Shown here piece by piece: positions 51,101 through 59,471 of a stretch of 64,000 nucleotides of DNA. Positions within the stretch are counted from its first letter, which is position 1; each line of letters opens with the position of its first letter. This stretch comes from an uncultured Oscillibacter sp. (GTDB lineage: Bacteria > Bacillota > Clostridia > Oscillospirales > Oscillospiraceae): contig CAJUQM010000001.1 in assembly GCA_910588005.1 (NCBI GenBank), forward strand, positions 1 through 64,000, given 5' to 3'. The notes below the pieces were generated by a model that saw nothing but the letters and a program-made list of their open reading frames with translations, made no database searches and was not told the origin of the DNA. A program made the position numbers and the translations under genes.

Positions 51101-51959
51101 CGTCCGTTTTCCCAAAGATTCCGTACTCATTCCAGATGTTCTCCAGCTCCGCAAACGTTTTGGCCGCGTCGGTCCCCAGCCGGAGACCAATGGCAATCAG
51201 CAGCGCGTTAATTAAGGAGAGGGGCGCCACCATGGAATCCACAAAGGAGATCATTTCGCAGGGAGCCAGCAGGGCGGCGTCCGCCATCTGATATACCGGA
51301 GACAGCTCGTTGTCTGTAATGGCGATGATAGACGCCCCCCGGTCCCGGGCGAACTTCACGGTATTCAGCGTCACTTTGGAATACCGCGGAAAGCTGATGG
51401 CCACCATCACATCCTCCGGTCCGATGCGCAGCAGCTGCTCGAAGATCTCCCCGGCGGCGTTGGACTGCACCAGTGTCACATTCTCCGTCAACAGATGCAT
51501 GTAAAAATTCAGATACCCTGCCACGAAAGAGGAGGACCGGACACCCAGGATGTAGATATGATGGCAGTTTAAGAGCTGGTCCACAACATGATCAAATTCA
51601 CTCTGATTGGCCTCTCCCGCCATCAGGCGCAGCTTTTCAATGTCAGACTGCACCACTGCCGGCAAGATGGACTGCCTCTCAAACAGATCCCCCGCCGCCT
51701 GAATGCGCTGGGTGGAAGTCAAACGGCTGCGAATCATCTCCTGCAAGGCCCGCTGCATGCTGGGATAGCCGTCATATCCCAGCTCCGAGGCAAACCGCAC
51801 CACTGTGGACTCGCTGACCTCCGCCAGCTTGCCCAGCTTACTGGCCGTTAAAAAAGCCGCTTTATCATAATTTTGCAGCATATAGTTTGCAATCCGCTTC
51901 TGTCCCTTGGAGAAGCTGTCCATATTGGTCTCAATGATATGTAGGATGCTCTTTGCCAC
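51093..51959 (-). CDS. RpiR/MurR-family transcriptional regulator
   Basis: About 288 residues: an N-terminal HTH_6 domain (SILHIIETNMDSFSKGQKRI, SKLGKLAEVSESTVVRFASE) and a C-terminal SIS sugar-phosphate-binding domain (NCHHIYILGVRSSSFVAGYL). Such proteins repress sugar or amino-sugar catabolic genes and are released by a phosphorylated sugar; no target operon is adjacent. The GTG at 51959 follows GGAGGGG and fits the family N-terminus; the frame extends to 51998. Confidence 0.9.
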   Translation of the reverse strand: MAKSILHIIETNMDSFSKGQKRIANYMLQNYDKAAFLTASKLGKLAEVSESTVVRFASELGYDGYPSMQRALQEMIRSRLTSTQRIQAAGDLFERQSILPAVVQSDIEKLRLMAGEANQSEFDHVVDQLLNCHHIYILGVRSSSFVAGYLNFYMHLLTENVTLVQSNAAGEIFEQLLRIGPEDVMVAISFPRYSKVTLNTVKFARDRGASIIAITDNELSPVYQMADAALLAPCEMISFVDSMVAPLSLINALLIAIGLRLGTDAAKTFAELENIWNEYGIFGKTDDE

Positions 51960-52449
51960 GGTATCCCCTCCACCTGTCTCAGGCACGATCACGCTCAATC
52001 TCCCAGTCTAAATATTTAAGACCGGTTCCTGTGGTATTGTACCACAAAATTTAAAGGATTCAACCGTTTTTTGCAGGATTTTTTTTGAGACTTGCAAAAA
52101 GCAGCAATTGCCGGAACGAATTGCGAAGCTCAGCCGTCTCCCATTCCCCTTCCAGCGCCAAGACCGGCGCATTCAGCAGGATAGCAGAATGAAGCCGGCG
52201 GGGCCGCCCAGTCAATTTAATTCCGTCACCAGCCCTTCAAACTTCACACGTTTTTCATTCTGCACGGCGAAAATGACGGGCCGATAACAGTTTCACCGTA
52301 CAAAGGCGCTGCATGCCGCTTTGGTAAAGAATGATCCTTTATACGTTCAGAGAGGTTCGAAAACATGTCCTCCGTATTCCAAAATCAATGCCATAGGGAT
52401 CAACCGCCACACAAATCGCAATTATTTTCCAATTATTTTGAAAAACTGT
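51960..52449. other. 490-bp intergenic region before yceD
   Basis: No gene can be supported on either strand. It contains the promoter region of the RpiR-like gene at its left end and ends at the yceD promoter. One short open stretch with protein-like codons on the minus strand near 52220-52275 lacks a start and homology. Confidence 0.5.
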
Positions 52450-52478
52450 TTGACAACAGCGCCTTAATCCCTTATAAT
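52450..52478 (+). promoter_or_regulatory. Consensus sigma-A promoter of yceD-rpmF
   Basis: TTGACA (52450-52455), a 17-bp spacer and TATAAT (52473-52478): a perfect match 27 bases before the yceD start, as expected for a highly expressed ribosomal operon. Confidence 0.92.
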
Positions 52479-52505
52479 ACTAGTCGTGTCATTGCGAGGT
52501 AACTT

Positions 52506-53003
52506 ATGCTCTTAGATGTAAAACCAATTCTGCATACGCCGGGAAAACAGTTGGATTTTCAGTTCCAGATGGATCTCTCTGACATGGAATTTGCGGACCA
52601 GCACCCGGTTTCCCATCCTGTCGCTGTCTCTGGGACCGTCCGGAACTCCGCGGACGTGCTGGGTCTGGACCTGACGGTTCAAACTACGTTGGACAGTGTA
52701 TGCGACCGCTGCGGCAAGGTCTTTTCCCGGGAAAAGACGGTTTTTTACCGCTGTATGCTTGCCGAATCCCTGGAAAACGGAGAAAACGACGAGATCGAGT
52801 TGCTGGAAAACGGCAAGATAGATCTGGATGATTTGGCCCGCACGGTGTTCATTTTAGAGATGGACACCAAAACGCTGTGTTCTGAAGATTGTAAAGGACT
52901 GTGTCCCCGCTGCGGCGCCGACCTGAACCTCGGCCCCTGCTCCTGCAAAAAGGAGATTGATCCGCGGCTGGCGGTCCTTGCCAAGCTTTTGGAGAACAAA
53001 TAG
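52506..53003 (+). CDS. YceD/DUF177 family protein (23S rRNA accumulation)
   Basis: 165 residues. LDLTVQTTLDSVCDRCGKVF is the family zinc-ribbon-like core; the second Cys set is in CSEDCKGLCPRCGADLNLG, near the C-terminus. YceD proteins are needed for large-subunit rRNA accumulation and are nearly always encoded just before rpmF, as here (58 bp). Confidence 0.93.
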   Translation: MLLDVKPILHTPGKQLDFQFQMDLSDMEFADQHPVSHPVAVSGTVRNSADVLGLDLTVQTTLDSVCDRCGKVFSREKTVFYRCMLAESLENGENDEIELLENGKIDLDDLARTVFILEMDTKTLCSEDCKGLCPRCGADLNLGPCSCKKEIDPRLAVLAKLLENK

Positions 53004-53061
53004 AGAAATGAGATAAGGACAGGCTTGCCCTGCGCCTTTGAACGATCAAGGAGGTGTCACA

Positions 53062-53256
53062 ATGGCAGTACCCAAGAGAAAAGTATCCAAAGCAAGACGC
53101 GACAAGCGCCGCAGCTCCACCTGGAAGCTGGCGTCTCCCGCTCTCGTCGTTTGCCCGAAATGCGGTGCGCAGCACCTGCCTCACAGAATGTGTCAGGAGT
53201 GCGGTACGTACAATGGCCGCGAGGTCAAAGTCGTCAAGTCCGTTGTCGCGAAATAA
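53062..53256 (+). CDS. rpmF: 50S ribosomal protein L32
   Basis: 64 residues. MAVPKRKVSKARRDKRRSST is the family start, and a four-Cys zinc site is intact (VVCPKCGAQHLPHRMCQECG). The ATG at 53062 follows AAGGAGGTG; the in-frame codon at 53038 lies before it. Confidence 0.97.
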   Translation: MAVPKRKVSKARRDKRRSSTWKLASPALVVCPKCGAQHLPHRMCQECGTYNGREVKVVKSVVAK

Positions 53257-53276
53257 GGGATTTTGTATGCTTGCTT

Positions 53277-53308
53277 AGGAGGGAAGATGTTTCTTCCCTC
53301 CTTGCTTT
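53277..53308 (+). terminator. Terminator after rpmF
   Basis: An 11-bp stem (53277-53287 with 53292-53302) is followed by TGCTTTTT. Confidence 0.85.
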
Positions 53309-53313
53309 TTGTC

Positions 53314-53342
53314 TTGCTATCCTGTCTTTCGGCGGGTATAAT
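53314..53342 (+). promoter_or_regulatory. Promoter of der-plsY-gpsA
   Basis: TTGCTA (53314-53319), a 17-bp spacer and TATAAT (53337-53342), about 48 bases before der. Confidence 0.65.
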
Positions 53343-53389
53343 ACCTATATAAAATCATCTTTTTACAGATAGAAAGGAAGTGAGGGCCT

Positions 53390-54715
53390 ATGAAACCCAT
53401 TGTCGCAATCGTGGGGCGGCCCAATGTGGGCAAGTCTCAGCTGTTCAACAAACTGATCGGCCGGCGTGTCTCGATTGTGGAGGATACTCCCGGCGTCACC
53501 CGGGACCGCATCTATGGAGAGACCGACTGGAACGGGCGGCAGTTCACCCTCATCGATACCGGCGGCATTGAACCCCGCACCGATAACTTGATCCTGGAGT
53601 TTATGCGGGACCAGGCCCAAACCGCCATTGAGACCGCCACAGTCATCATTTTTTTGACGGATATCCGCACAGGTCTCACCGCCTCTGACCATGAAGTGGC
53701 AAATATGCTGCTGCGCAGCGGCAAACCCATCGTACTTGCGGTAAACAAAATAGACTCCACCGGTGCGCCGGACCCAGACTTTTATGAATTTTACAATCTG
53801 GGACTGGGGGACCCGATTGCCGTTTCCGCCGTCCACGGCCATGGAACCGGTGACCTTTTAGATGCCTGTGTAGCCTATTTCCCCCCCGAGACGGAGGAGG
53901 CGGAGGAGGACGACGCCATCCACGTGGCGGTCATCGGCAAGCCCAACGCGGGCAAATCCTCCCTGGTAAATAAGATCTTAGGTGAGGAGCGGGTCATTGT
54001 CTCCGATGTGGCCGGCACCACCAGGGACGCCATCGACTCCCGGTTTGAAAACGGCAATGGCTGCTTCGTCTTTATCGACACTGCCGGCATCCGGCGGCGC
54101 TCCAAAGTCTCAGAGGATATTGAAAAGTACAGCGTCCTCCGGGCCACTATGGCCATCGAACGGGCAGACGTATGTCTGATCCTTATCGACGCCACCGAAG
54201 GCGTCACGGAACAGGACACGAAGGTGGCGGGTCTGGCCCATGAGGCCGGAAAGGCCAGTATCATCGTGGTGAACAAGTGGGACTTGATTGAAAAGGACGG
54301 CAAGACCATGGACCGCATGCGTGAGGAGGTCCGGCAGGGTCTCAGCTTTATGCCCTACGCCCCGATCCTCTTTATCTCCGCCAAGACCGGGCAGCGGGTA
54401 GAGCGTCTGTTCGAGCTGATCGACTATGTCTCCAACCAGGCTTCCACCCGGATCACCACGGGAATGCTGAACAACGTCCTGGCGGACGCCCAGACCCGGG
54501 TCCAGCCCCCCACCGACAAGGGCCGCCGGCTAAAGATCTACTATATGACGCAAGTGGGTGTGAAGCCCCCCCATTTCGTCATCTTCTGCAACGACACCCG
54601 TTTATTCCACTTCTCATACCAGCGGTATATTGAAAACTGCATTCGCAGCACCTTTGGTTTGGAGGGAACGCCTGTCATTCTCTCCGTCCGGCAGCGGGGC
54701 GAAAAGGAGGAGTGA
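53390..54715 (+). CDS. der: Ribosome biogenesis GTPase Der (EngA)
   Basis: 441 residues with two tandem G domains (GRPNVGKSQLFNKL and DTGGIEP; GKPNAGKSSLVNKI and DTAGIRRRS), NKxD as AVNKIDS and VVNKWDL, and a C-terminal KH-like domain. It is essential for 50S assembly. Operon der-plsY-gpsA on the plus strand. Confidence 0.97.
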   Translation: MKPIVAIVGRPNVGKSQLFNKLIGRRVSIVEDTPGVTRDRIYGETDWNGRQFTLIDTGGIEPRTDNLILEFMRDQAQTAIETATVIIFLTDIRTGLTASDHEVANMLLRSGKPIVLAVNKIDSTGAPDPDFYEFYNLGLGDPIAVSAVHGHGTGDLLDACVAYFPPETEEAEEDDAIHVAVIGKPNAGKSSLVNKILGEERVIVSDVAGTTRDAIDSRFENGNGCFVFIDTAGIRRRSKVSEDIEKYSVLRATMAIERADVCLILIDATEGVTEQDTKVAGLAHEAGKASIIVVNKWDLIEKDGKTMDRMREEVRQGLSFMPYAPILFISAKTGQRVERLFELIDYVSNQASTRITTGMLNNVLADAQTRVQPPTDKGRRLKIYYMTQVGVKPPHFVIFCNDTRLFHFSYQRYIENCIRSTFGLEGTPVILSVRQRGEKEE

Positions 54716-54719
54716 GCGT

Positions 54720-55403
54720 ATGGAAAACTGGTGGCTTTTAATCCTGCTGGTGTACGGCGGTCCAGCGCTGTGTGCTTACCTGCTGGGCTGCTTCAACGGC
54801 GCCGTCATTGTCTCCAAGTATATTCTGCGGGACGATGTACGCCGCCACGGCAGCGGCAACGCTGGGCTCACCAACTTCTACCGCACCTTCGGCGGTCCAC
54901 TGACGACGGTGGTAATCCTAACAGATGTTCTAAAGGCGGTTTTTGCCCTCTTGCTGGGGGCCTGGGCCTTTGGATGGCTTCCCGGAGGCTGTCTGGCACT
55001 GTTTGACCATCATGTAGACGGCGTGCTGTTCGGCAAATACTGGGCAGGCCTCTTCTGCCTCCTGGGTCACATGTTTCCCTGTATGTTTCATTTCAAGGGC
55101 GGCAAGGGCATCCTCTCCGGCGGCACCATCGCCATTATGATCGACTGGCGCATCGCCCTGGTGGTCTGGGGAGGTTTTTTACTCCTGACCATCCTCACCA
55201 GGTACGTCTCCCTGGGTTCCCTGTGGGCCGGCGCCAGCTTCCCCTTCGCCACCTGGGCGTGCTACCCGGACCCGGTGATTGTCATTCTGGGCTTCCTCTG
55301 CGGGGGGCTGGTGGTCTGGCAGCACCGGGCCAACATCAAACGGCTTCTCTCCGGCACGGAGAATAAATTCAGCCTGCATCACAAAAAGGAGGGCGGCACA
55401 TGA
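54720..55403 (+). CDS. plsY: Acyl-phosphate:glycerol-3-phosphate acyltransferase PlsY
   Basis: 227 residues, five membrane segments. Motifs: GSGNAGLTNFYRTFG, GHMFPCMFHFKGGKG and a C-terminal VWQHRANIKRL. It puts the first acyl chain on glycerol 3-phosphate, the product of GpsA encoded next. The segment around DHHVDGVLFGKYW is a loop longer than in most PlsY. The ATG at 54720 is 5 bp past der. Confidence 0.95.
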   Translation: MENWWLLILLVYGGPALCAYLLGCFNGAVIVSKYILRDDVRRHGSGNAGLTNFYRTFGGPLTTVVILTDVLKAVFALLLGAWAFGWLPGGCLALFDHHVDGVLFGKYWAGLFCLLGHMFPCMFHFKGGKGILSGGTIAIMIDWRIALVVWGGFLLLTILTRYVSLGSLWAGASFPFATWACYPDPVIVILGFLCGGLVVWQHRANIKRLLSGTENKFSLHHKKEGGT

Positions 55404-56404
55404 AAACCGTAGTGTTAGGCAGCGGCGGCTGGGGAACAGCTCTGGCGTTGGTCCTCTTCGACAACGGACACGACGTAACTCTCTGGTCACACACCCCGGA
55501 AAAGGCTATCCAAATGGCGGAAAGCCGGGAAAATCCCCTGCTGAAAGACGTTCATCTGCCGGAGGGCCTCCACATCACCGGCAGTCTGGACTGCCTCACC
55601 GGCGCGGACATGGTGGTCAGCGCCGCCCCCTCCTTCGCTGTTCGAACCACCGGGGAAAAAATTCTGCCCTATCTACGGACCGATACGGTTTTAGTTACCG
55701 TCTCAAAGGGCATTGAGCGGGAAACCGGACTCCGTATGAGCCAAATTCTTCAAGAGGCCACCGGCAATATCTGTAAAGTTGTGGCCCTTTCCGGTCCTTC
55801 CCACGCAGAGGAGGTGGGACGCAAGCTGCCCACTGGCTGTGTCTCCGCCTGTCCGGACCGGGCTGCCGCCCGTTTCGTTCAGGACGCCTTTATGAACGAC
55901 TACTTCCGAGTCTACACCAGCTATGATATCATCGGCGTGGAACTGGCGGCGGCGCTGAAAAACGTCATTGCCCTCTCCTGCGGAATCTGCACGGGCCTGG
56001 GACTCCAAGACAACACCAAAGCGCTTTTGATGACTCGGGCTATGGCGGAAATCACCCGTCTGGGCGAGCAGCTGGGCGGCACCCGGAGAACTTTTGGCGG
56101 CCTGGCCGGCATGGGAGATCTGATTGTCACCTGTACCTCCCTTCACTCCAGAAACTACCGTGCGGGCATCCTCATCGGCCAGGGCAAAACCGTCCGGGAG
56201 GCCATGGAGGAGGTCGGCGCCGTGGTGGAGGGCTACTATGCCGCCGAGAGCGTGTATCAGCTGGCGGAGAAGGAGCAGGTGGAAATGCCCATCTGCCGCT
56301 GCGCCTATGAGGTTCTCTACCACGGCAAACAGGCCCGGGAGGTAGTAGGCGAGTTGATGGGCAGGGCCAAAAAGGATGAGCTGCTGGAGCGGACTTGGAT
56401 GTAA
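55400..56404 (+). CDS. gpsA: Glycerol-3-phosphate dehydrogenase [NAD(P)+]
   Basis: 334 residues. NAD-binding VLGSGGWGTALALVL, VTVSKGIE, LSGPSHAEEV, AAALKNVIALSCGICTGL with the catalytic Lys, and GLAGMGDLIVTC. It makes glycerol 3-phosphate for PlsY. The start overlaps the plsY stop (ATGA). Confidence 0.96.
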   Translation: MKTVVLGSGGWGTALALVLFDNGHDVTLWSHTPEKAIQMAESRENPLLKDVHLPEGLHITGSLDCLTGADMVVSAAPSFAVRTTGEKILPYLRTDTVLVTVSKGIERETGLRMSQILQEATGNICKVVALSGPSHAEEVGRKLPTGCVSACPDRAAARFVQDAFMNDYFRVYTSYDIIGVELAAALKNVIALSCGICTGLGLQDNTKALLMTRAMAEITRLGEQLGGTRRTFGGLAGMGDLIVTCTSLHSRNYRAGILIGQGKTVREAMEEVGAVVEGYYAAESVYQLAEKEQVEMPICRCAYEVLYHGKQAREVVGELMGRAKKDELLERTWM

Positions 56405-56412
56405 CTGACAAA

Positions 56413-56446
56413 AGCAGGAGAGCAGGGACTTCCCTGCTCTCCTGCT
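56413..56446 (+). terminator. Terminator of der-plsY-gpsA
   Basis: A 16-bp perfect stem (56413-56428 with 56431-56446) begins 9 bp after the gpsA stop. Confidence 0.85.
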
Positions 56447-56456
56447 CTTATAAGAA

Positions 56457-56484
56457 AAAATCCCGGACAGATGTCCGGGATTTT
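56457..56484 (-). terminator. Terminator of rpmB
   Basis: A 12-bp perfect stem (56457-56468 with 56473-56484), AAAA before and TTTT after, 12 bp past the rpmB stop on the minus strand. Confidence 0.9.
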
Positions 56485-56495
56485 GTTTGTACATG

Positions 56496-56684
56496 TCAAA
56501 CCGCTCTGGTAACCTTACCGGAACGCATACACCGGGTACAAACATACACATGGCGGGGCGTACCATTGACGATGGCCTTCACACGCTTCACATTGGGCTT
56601 CCAGGGACGATTGGAACGCCGGTGAGAGTGAGAGACCTGAATGCCGAAAGTCACGCCCTTGTCGCAAAACTCGCACTTTGCCAT
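56496..56684 (-). CDS. rpmB: 50S ribosomal protein L28
   Basis: 62 residues, MAKCEFCDKGVTFGIQVSHS with a Cys pair and a second pair in YVCTRCMRSGKV: a zinc-binding L28. The ATG at 56684 is preceded by AAGGAGGTG. Own terminator at 56457-56484. Confidence 0.96.
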   Translation of the reverse strand: MAKCEFCDKGVTFGIQVSHSHRRSNRPWKPNVKRVKAIVNGTPRHVYVCTRCMRSGKVTRAV

Positions 56685-56789
56685 CCTTTGCACCTCCTTG
56701 CTATTGCGCACTTTTATTATAATAACAGGAATATCTACAAAATGCAAGAAAAATTTTCAGCAATTCCCCCTGCATCTCAAATATTGGAA

Positions 56790-57146
56790 TCAGGCAACCG
56801 CCTTCTTGGCAATCTCCGTCAGCTGAGTAAAGGCGGCGGCATCGCTGATGGCGATCTCGGAGAGCATCTTCCGGTTAATCTCAATACCGGCGGCCTTCAA
56901 GCCGTGCATAAAAGTGGAGTAATTCATTCCGTTGAGCTTGCAGGCGGCAGAGATCCGGGTGATCCACAGGGAGCGGAAATCCCGCTTTTTCAGGCGGCGG
57001 CCGGTATAGGCGTAAGTCAGGGACTTCATAACCGCCTGATTCGCCACCCGGAAATGCTTAGACTTGGAACCCCAGTATCCCTTGGCCATCTTCATGACCT
57101 TATTTCTTCTCTTGCGCGTCATCATCGCGCCTTTGATTCTAGCCAT
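56790..57146 (-). CDS. rplT: 50S ribosomal protein L20
   Basis: 118 residues, [20 protein letters not shown] with basic N-terminal extension, then [19 protein letters not shown] core (here [19 protein letters not shown]). Last gene of infC-rpmI-rplT. In Firmicutes L20 represses the operon by binding its leader. Confidence 0.97.
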   Translation of the reverse strand: MARIKGAMMTRKRRNKVMKMAKGYWGSKSKHFRVANQAVMKSLTYAYTGRRLKKRDFRSLWITRISAACKLNGMNYSTFMHGLKAAGIEINRKMLSEIAISDAAAFTQLTEIAKKAVA

Positions 57147-57173
57147 TGTAAAAAGCCTCCTATTCTATACAGC

Positions 57174-57371
57174 TTACTTGTAGGGGATCATCTTGCGCAC
57201 GGCGTCCACATTGGTGGCGTCCGCATAACCGCCGGCCCGCAGACGGCGGGTGCGCTTGGTATCCTTCTTGGTCAGGATATGGCTCTTGAACGCTTTGGCG
57301 CGCTTCACCTTGCCGGTTTTGGTCAGGTTGAATCTCTTTTTAGCGCCGCTATGGGTCTTCAGCTTAGGCAT
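57174..57371 (-). CDS. rpmI: 50S ribosomal protein L35
   Basis: 65 residues: [20 protein letters not shown] and [16 protein letters not shown], the standard L35 sequence. Middle gene of the operon. Confidence 0.97.
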   Translation of the reverse strand: MPKLKTHSGAKKRFNLTKTGKVKRAKAFKSHILTKKDTKRTRRLRAGGYADATNVDAVRKMIPYK

Positions 57372-57408
57372 AGTAAATTGCTCCTTCCGTTTGTTTGAAA
57401 ATCCTTCG

Positions 57409-57927
57409 TTACTTGCCGCCCTTTGGAGAGAGGAAGATGGACATCATTCTGCCCTCCAGCTTGGGGGCCTTGTCCAGATTGGCTGTCTCGGCACATTGCT
57501 CGGCAAATCGCTCCAGCAGGTCGCGGCCAATACTGGTATGGGCCATCTCCCGGCCGCGGAATCGAACGGAAACTTTCACGCGATTGCCATCGGCGATGAA
57601 CTTCTGCGCGTTTTTGAGCTTTGTGTTGAAATCACCAATGTCGATGCCCGGAGACATCCGAATCTCTTTGATCTCAACCACATGCTGGTTCTTTCTGGCC
57701 TCTTTCTCCCGCTTGCTCTGTTCAAACCGGAACTTACCGTAGTTCATCAGCTTGCACACCGGCGGGGTAGCCTGCGGCGAGATCTTAACCAGGTCCAACC
57801 CCTGCTCGTCAGCAATCCGCAACGCCTCCGTGGAGGGCATAATGCCCAGCTGCTCACCCTGGGAGCCGATCAGGCGGACTTCCCTATCATTGATGGCTTC
57901 ATTCAGTTCATGCACTTGTTTACTAAT
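57409..57927 (-). CDS. infC: Translation initiation factor IF-3
   Basis: 172 residues if translation begins at ATT (57925-57927), which stands 8 bases after a perfect GGAGGTG. The GTG at 57915 has no binding site at the right distance. ATT starts are a known autoregulatory trait of infC, because IF-3 rejects non-standard start codons. The N-domain has [20 protein letters not shown] and the linker/C-domain [21 protein letters not shown]-terminal [15 protein letters not shown]. First of infC-rpmI-rplT. Confidence 0.94.
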   Translation of the reverse strand: MSKQVHELNEAINDREVRLIGSQGEQLGIMPSTEALRIADEQGLDLVKISPQATPPVCKLMNYGKFRFEQSKREKEARKNQHVVEIKEIRMSPGIDIGDFNTKLKNAQKFIADGNRVKVSVRFRGREMAHTSIGRDLLERFAEQCAETANLDKAPKLEGRMMSIFLSPKGGK

Positions 57928-58083
57928 GGCCGAAACACCTCCGTTCCAAAATCACAAAACGCGGATACCAAACCGGCACCCGCGCAACAACAAACTGCCC
58001 TGCGGCAGTCTGATTACAACGTTGTTGACCTCTTTGCCCATTTGGCTGGAGGTGAGGCGGATGCGTCGCCTTCTTTGTTTTGC
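57928..58083 (-). promoter_or_regulatory. Structured leader of infC-rpmI-rplT (L20-leader-like)
   Basis: About 155 bases between promoter and ATT start contain two good hairpins on the minus strand: ACTGCC...GGCAGT near 58000-58016, and a GCGGGTGCC/ GGTATCCGC-type stem near 57958-57990 followed by TTTTGTGATTTT, which looks like an attenuator. Firmicutes are known to control this operon through an L20-binding leader. The match is by position and shape, not by a scored model. Confidence 0.55.
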
Positions 58084-58089
58084 CTAGTT

Positions 58090-58118
58090 AGTATATCAGT
58101 GCTTCACCGGTTTGTCAA
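58090..58118 (-). promoter_or_regulatory. Consensus promoter of infC-rpmI-rplT
   Basis: Minus strand: TTGACA (58113-58118), a 17-bp spacer and TATACT (58090-58095). Confidence 0.88.
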
Positions 58119-58246
58119 TAATCTTTTTTACCTAAAGTTGAATATTTTTCGGGCTTCTGGCAAAAATAACGCCTGTACGGGTGAAAGCGGCTCTCTCCGC
58201 TTTGATCCGCAACCGCATTGCAAGATCTGAAAGGAGGTGTCCCCTC

Positions 58247-58345
58247 ATGTCTCAGAACAATCAGAATCAGGAACAGAACCGTCAGAACCAGCAGAATCAG
58301 CAGAACCAGGAGCAGAAGCGCAACCAGAAGGAAAACCGGAAGTAA
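58247..58345 (+). CDS. 32-residue Asn/Gln-rich peptide
   Basis: An ATG at 58247 preceded by AAAGGAGGTG opens 32 codons ending at TAA 58343-58345. Composition is almost only Asn, Gln, Glu, Arg and Lys (MSQNNQNQEQNRQN, then KRNQKENRK). It is followed at once by a strong terminator (58359-58391), so it forms a complete small transcription unit. Short N/Q-rich proteins occur among spore proteins (gamma-type SASP-like), but no family is claimed. A TGAATAT at 58139-58145 could be part of a sporulation promoter, weakly. Confidence 0.65.
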   Translation: MSQNNQNQEQNRQNQQNQQNQEQKRNQKENRK

Positions 58346-58358
58346 GTCTTTCTCCTCG

Positions 58359-58391
58359 AAACGTGCGGCGGGAATTGCCCGCCGCACGTTT
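58359..58391 (+). terminator. Terminator after the Asn/Gln-rich gene
   Basis: A 14-bp perfect stem (58359-58372 with 58378-58391) followed by TTTG. Very GC-rich. Confidence 0.88.
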
Positions 58392-58577
58392 TTGATCCCC
58401 TCGGAAGGTCCGGCGCTTTTTAAGGGACGAAACTCTCTGCGTCCGGCCCTCCGGCGCCGTTCATACACGCGTATTCAAACGCTTTATTAAACCAACTGCC
58501 AGCAGTTCCGCAATCGCTCTGCGGCATGGGAAGTCCCTGGCTGCAAAAGCGCAGGCAGTTCCCTGGCAAATACCTGT

Positions 58578-59255
58578 CTATAGCACGCCAAATAAAATCA
58601 GTCCGACAGTGTTGATCCCAAAGTTGGCGAACATATGGACAAACCACGATGGATAAATATTGTCGTTTAACTCGTTCAAATAATTAAAAATACATCCTCC
58701 GGCCGTCAGCCCCAACAGCAGCAAGCACAACGCGCCTATGCTGAACATTCCAACCAACATACCGACGTGATATCCCGCAAATATCAACGAGCTGAATACA
58801 TAGGCGAATTTTCTGGTTGTATACTTTTTTAGAGTAATAAAGCCATAGCCTCTAAAGAAGAATTCCTCTAAAAACGAATTCATCAGTGAAATATACAGCG
58901 ATACATAGATGAACCTATTGGCCGTGATTCCCATTCCCTCTGTTAAGTTTGATGTAACATTGGAAAAGTCTATAATTTTTCTCGTCGAAAAATAGCCCAG
59001 TATGATCACCGTATATATTGCAGCTCCAAGGAGCAGAGGCTTCAAAATCCCACTCTTTTTAAATATGAACAGTCTTTTGAAACCGTCGAAATCCTTTTTG
59101 TTCGCAGCAAAAAATATCACGGGAAAAACCAAAAAAAAGAGAATTTTAATCGGTATTTTGACAAAATAGTCCGGATGGACAACAGCGTCGGTCAGGTTGA
59201 CCAGAAGGGAAAATATTAAAATTGATATCACAATATACGTGCTCTGCTTATTCAT
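58578..59255 (-). CDS. CPBP-family intramembrane metalloprotease
   Basis: About 225 residues, six to eight membrane segments. Conserved site 1 is NSFLEEFFFRGYGF (EExxxR) and site 2 is SLIFAGYHVGML (the FxxxH type), followed by HMFANFG (HxxxN). This Abi/Rce1 family includes bacteriocin self-immunity proteins and prenyl-protein proteases; no bacteriocin gene is nearby. The DNA is clearly AT-richer than both neighbours and uses AT-rich codons, so recent acquisition is likely. ATGs at 59255, 59264 and 59273 are all possible. Confidence 0.88.
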   Translation of the reverse strand: MNKQSTYIVISILIFSLLVNLTDAVVHPDYFVKIPIKILFFLVFPVIFFAANKKDFDGFKRLFIFKKSGILKPLLLGAAIYTVIILGYFSTRKIIDFSNVTSNLTEGMGITANRFIYVSLYISLMNSFLEEFFFRGYGFITLKKYTTRKFAYVFSSLIFAGYHVGMLVGMFSIGALCLLLLGLTAGGCIFNYLNELNDNIYPSWFVHMFANFGINTVGLILFGVL

Positions 59256-59471
59256 AATTTCCATTTCTCCCAACAGACAAGTTGACGTCCAGACCGAAGA
59301 TTTCTCACCCTGATTCTATCATAGAATTTACCCCGGTTCAATCTCTCCTCATGAAATCACCGAATTGTCAGCTGGCAGCGCCGTTTCGATAAAGAGTCCT
59401 CTCTTGTCTTTCTCCCACCGTTATGGTATCATGGGCACCGTGCCGAATTTCCGTGGAAAGGACGGGCCGCC

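Noticed and set aside
52080..52440. Possible small gene or RNA in the region before yceD
   Set aside because: A short protein-like stretch on the minus strand has no start codon or family pattern, and no clear RNA structure was found.
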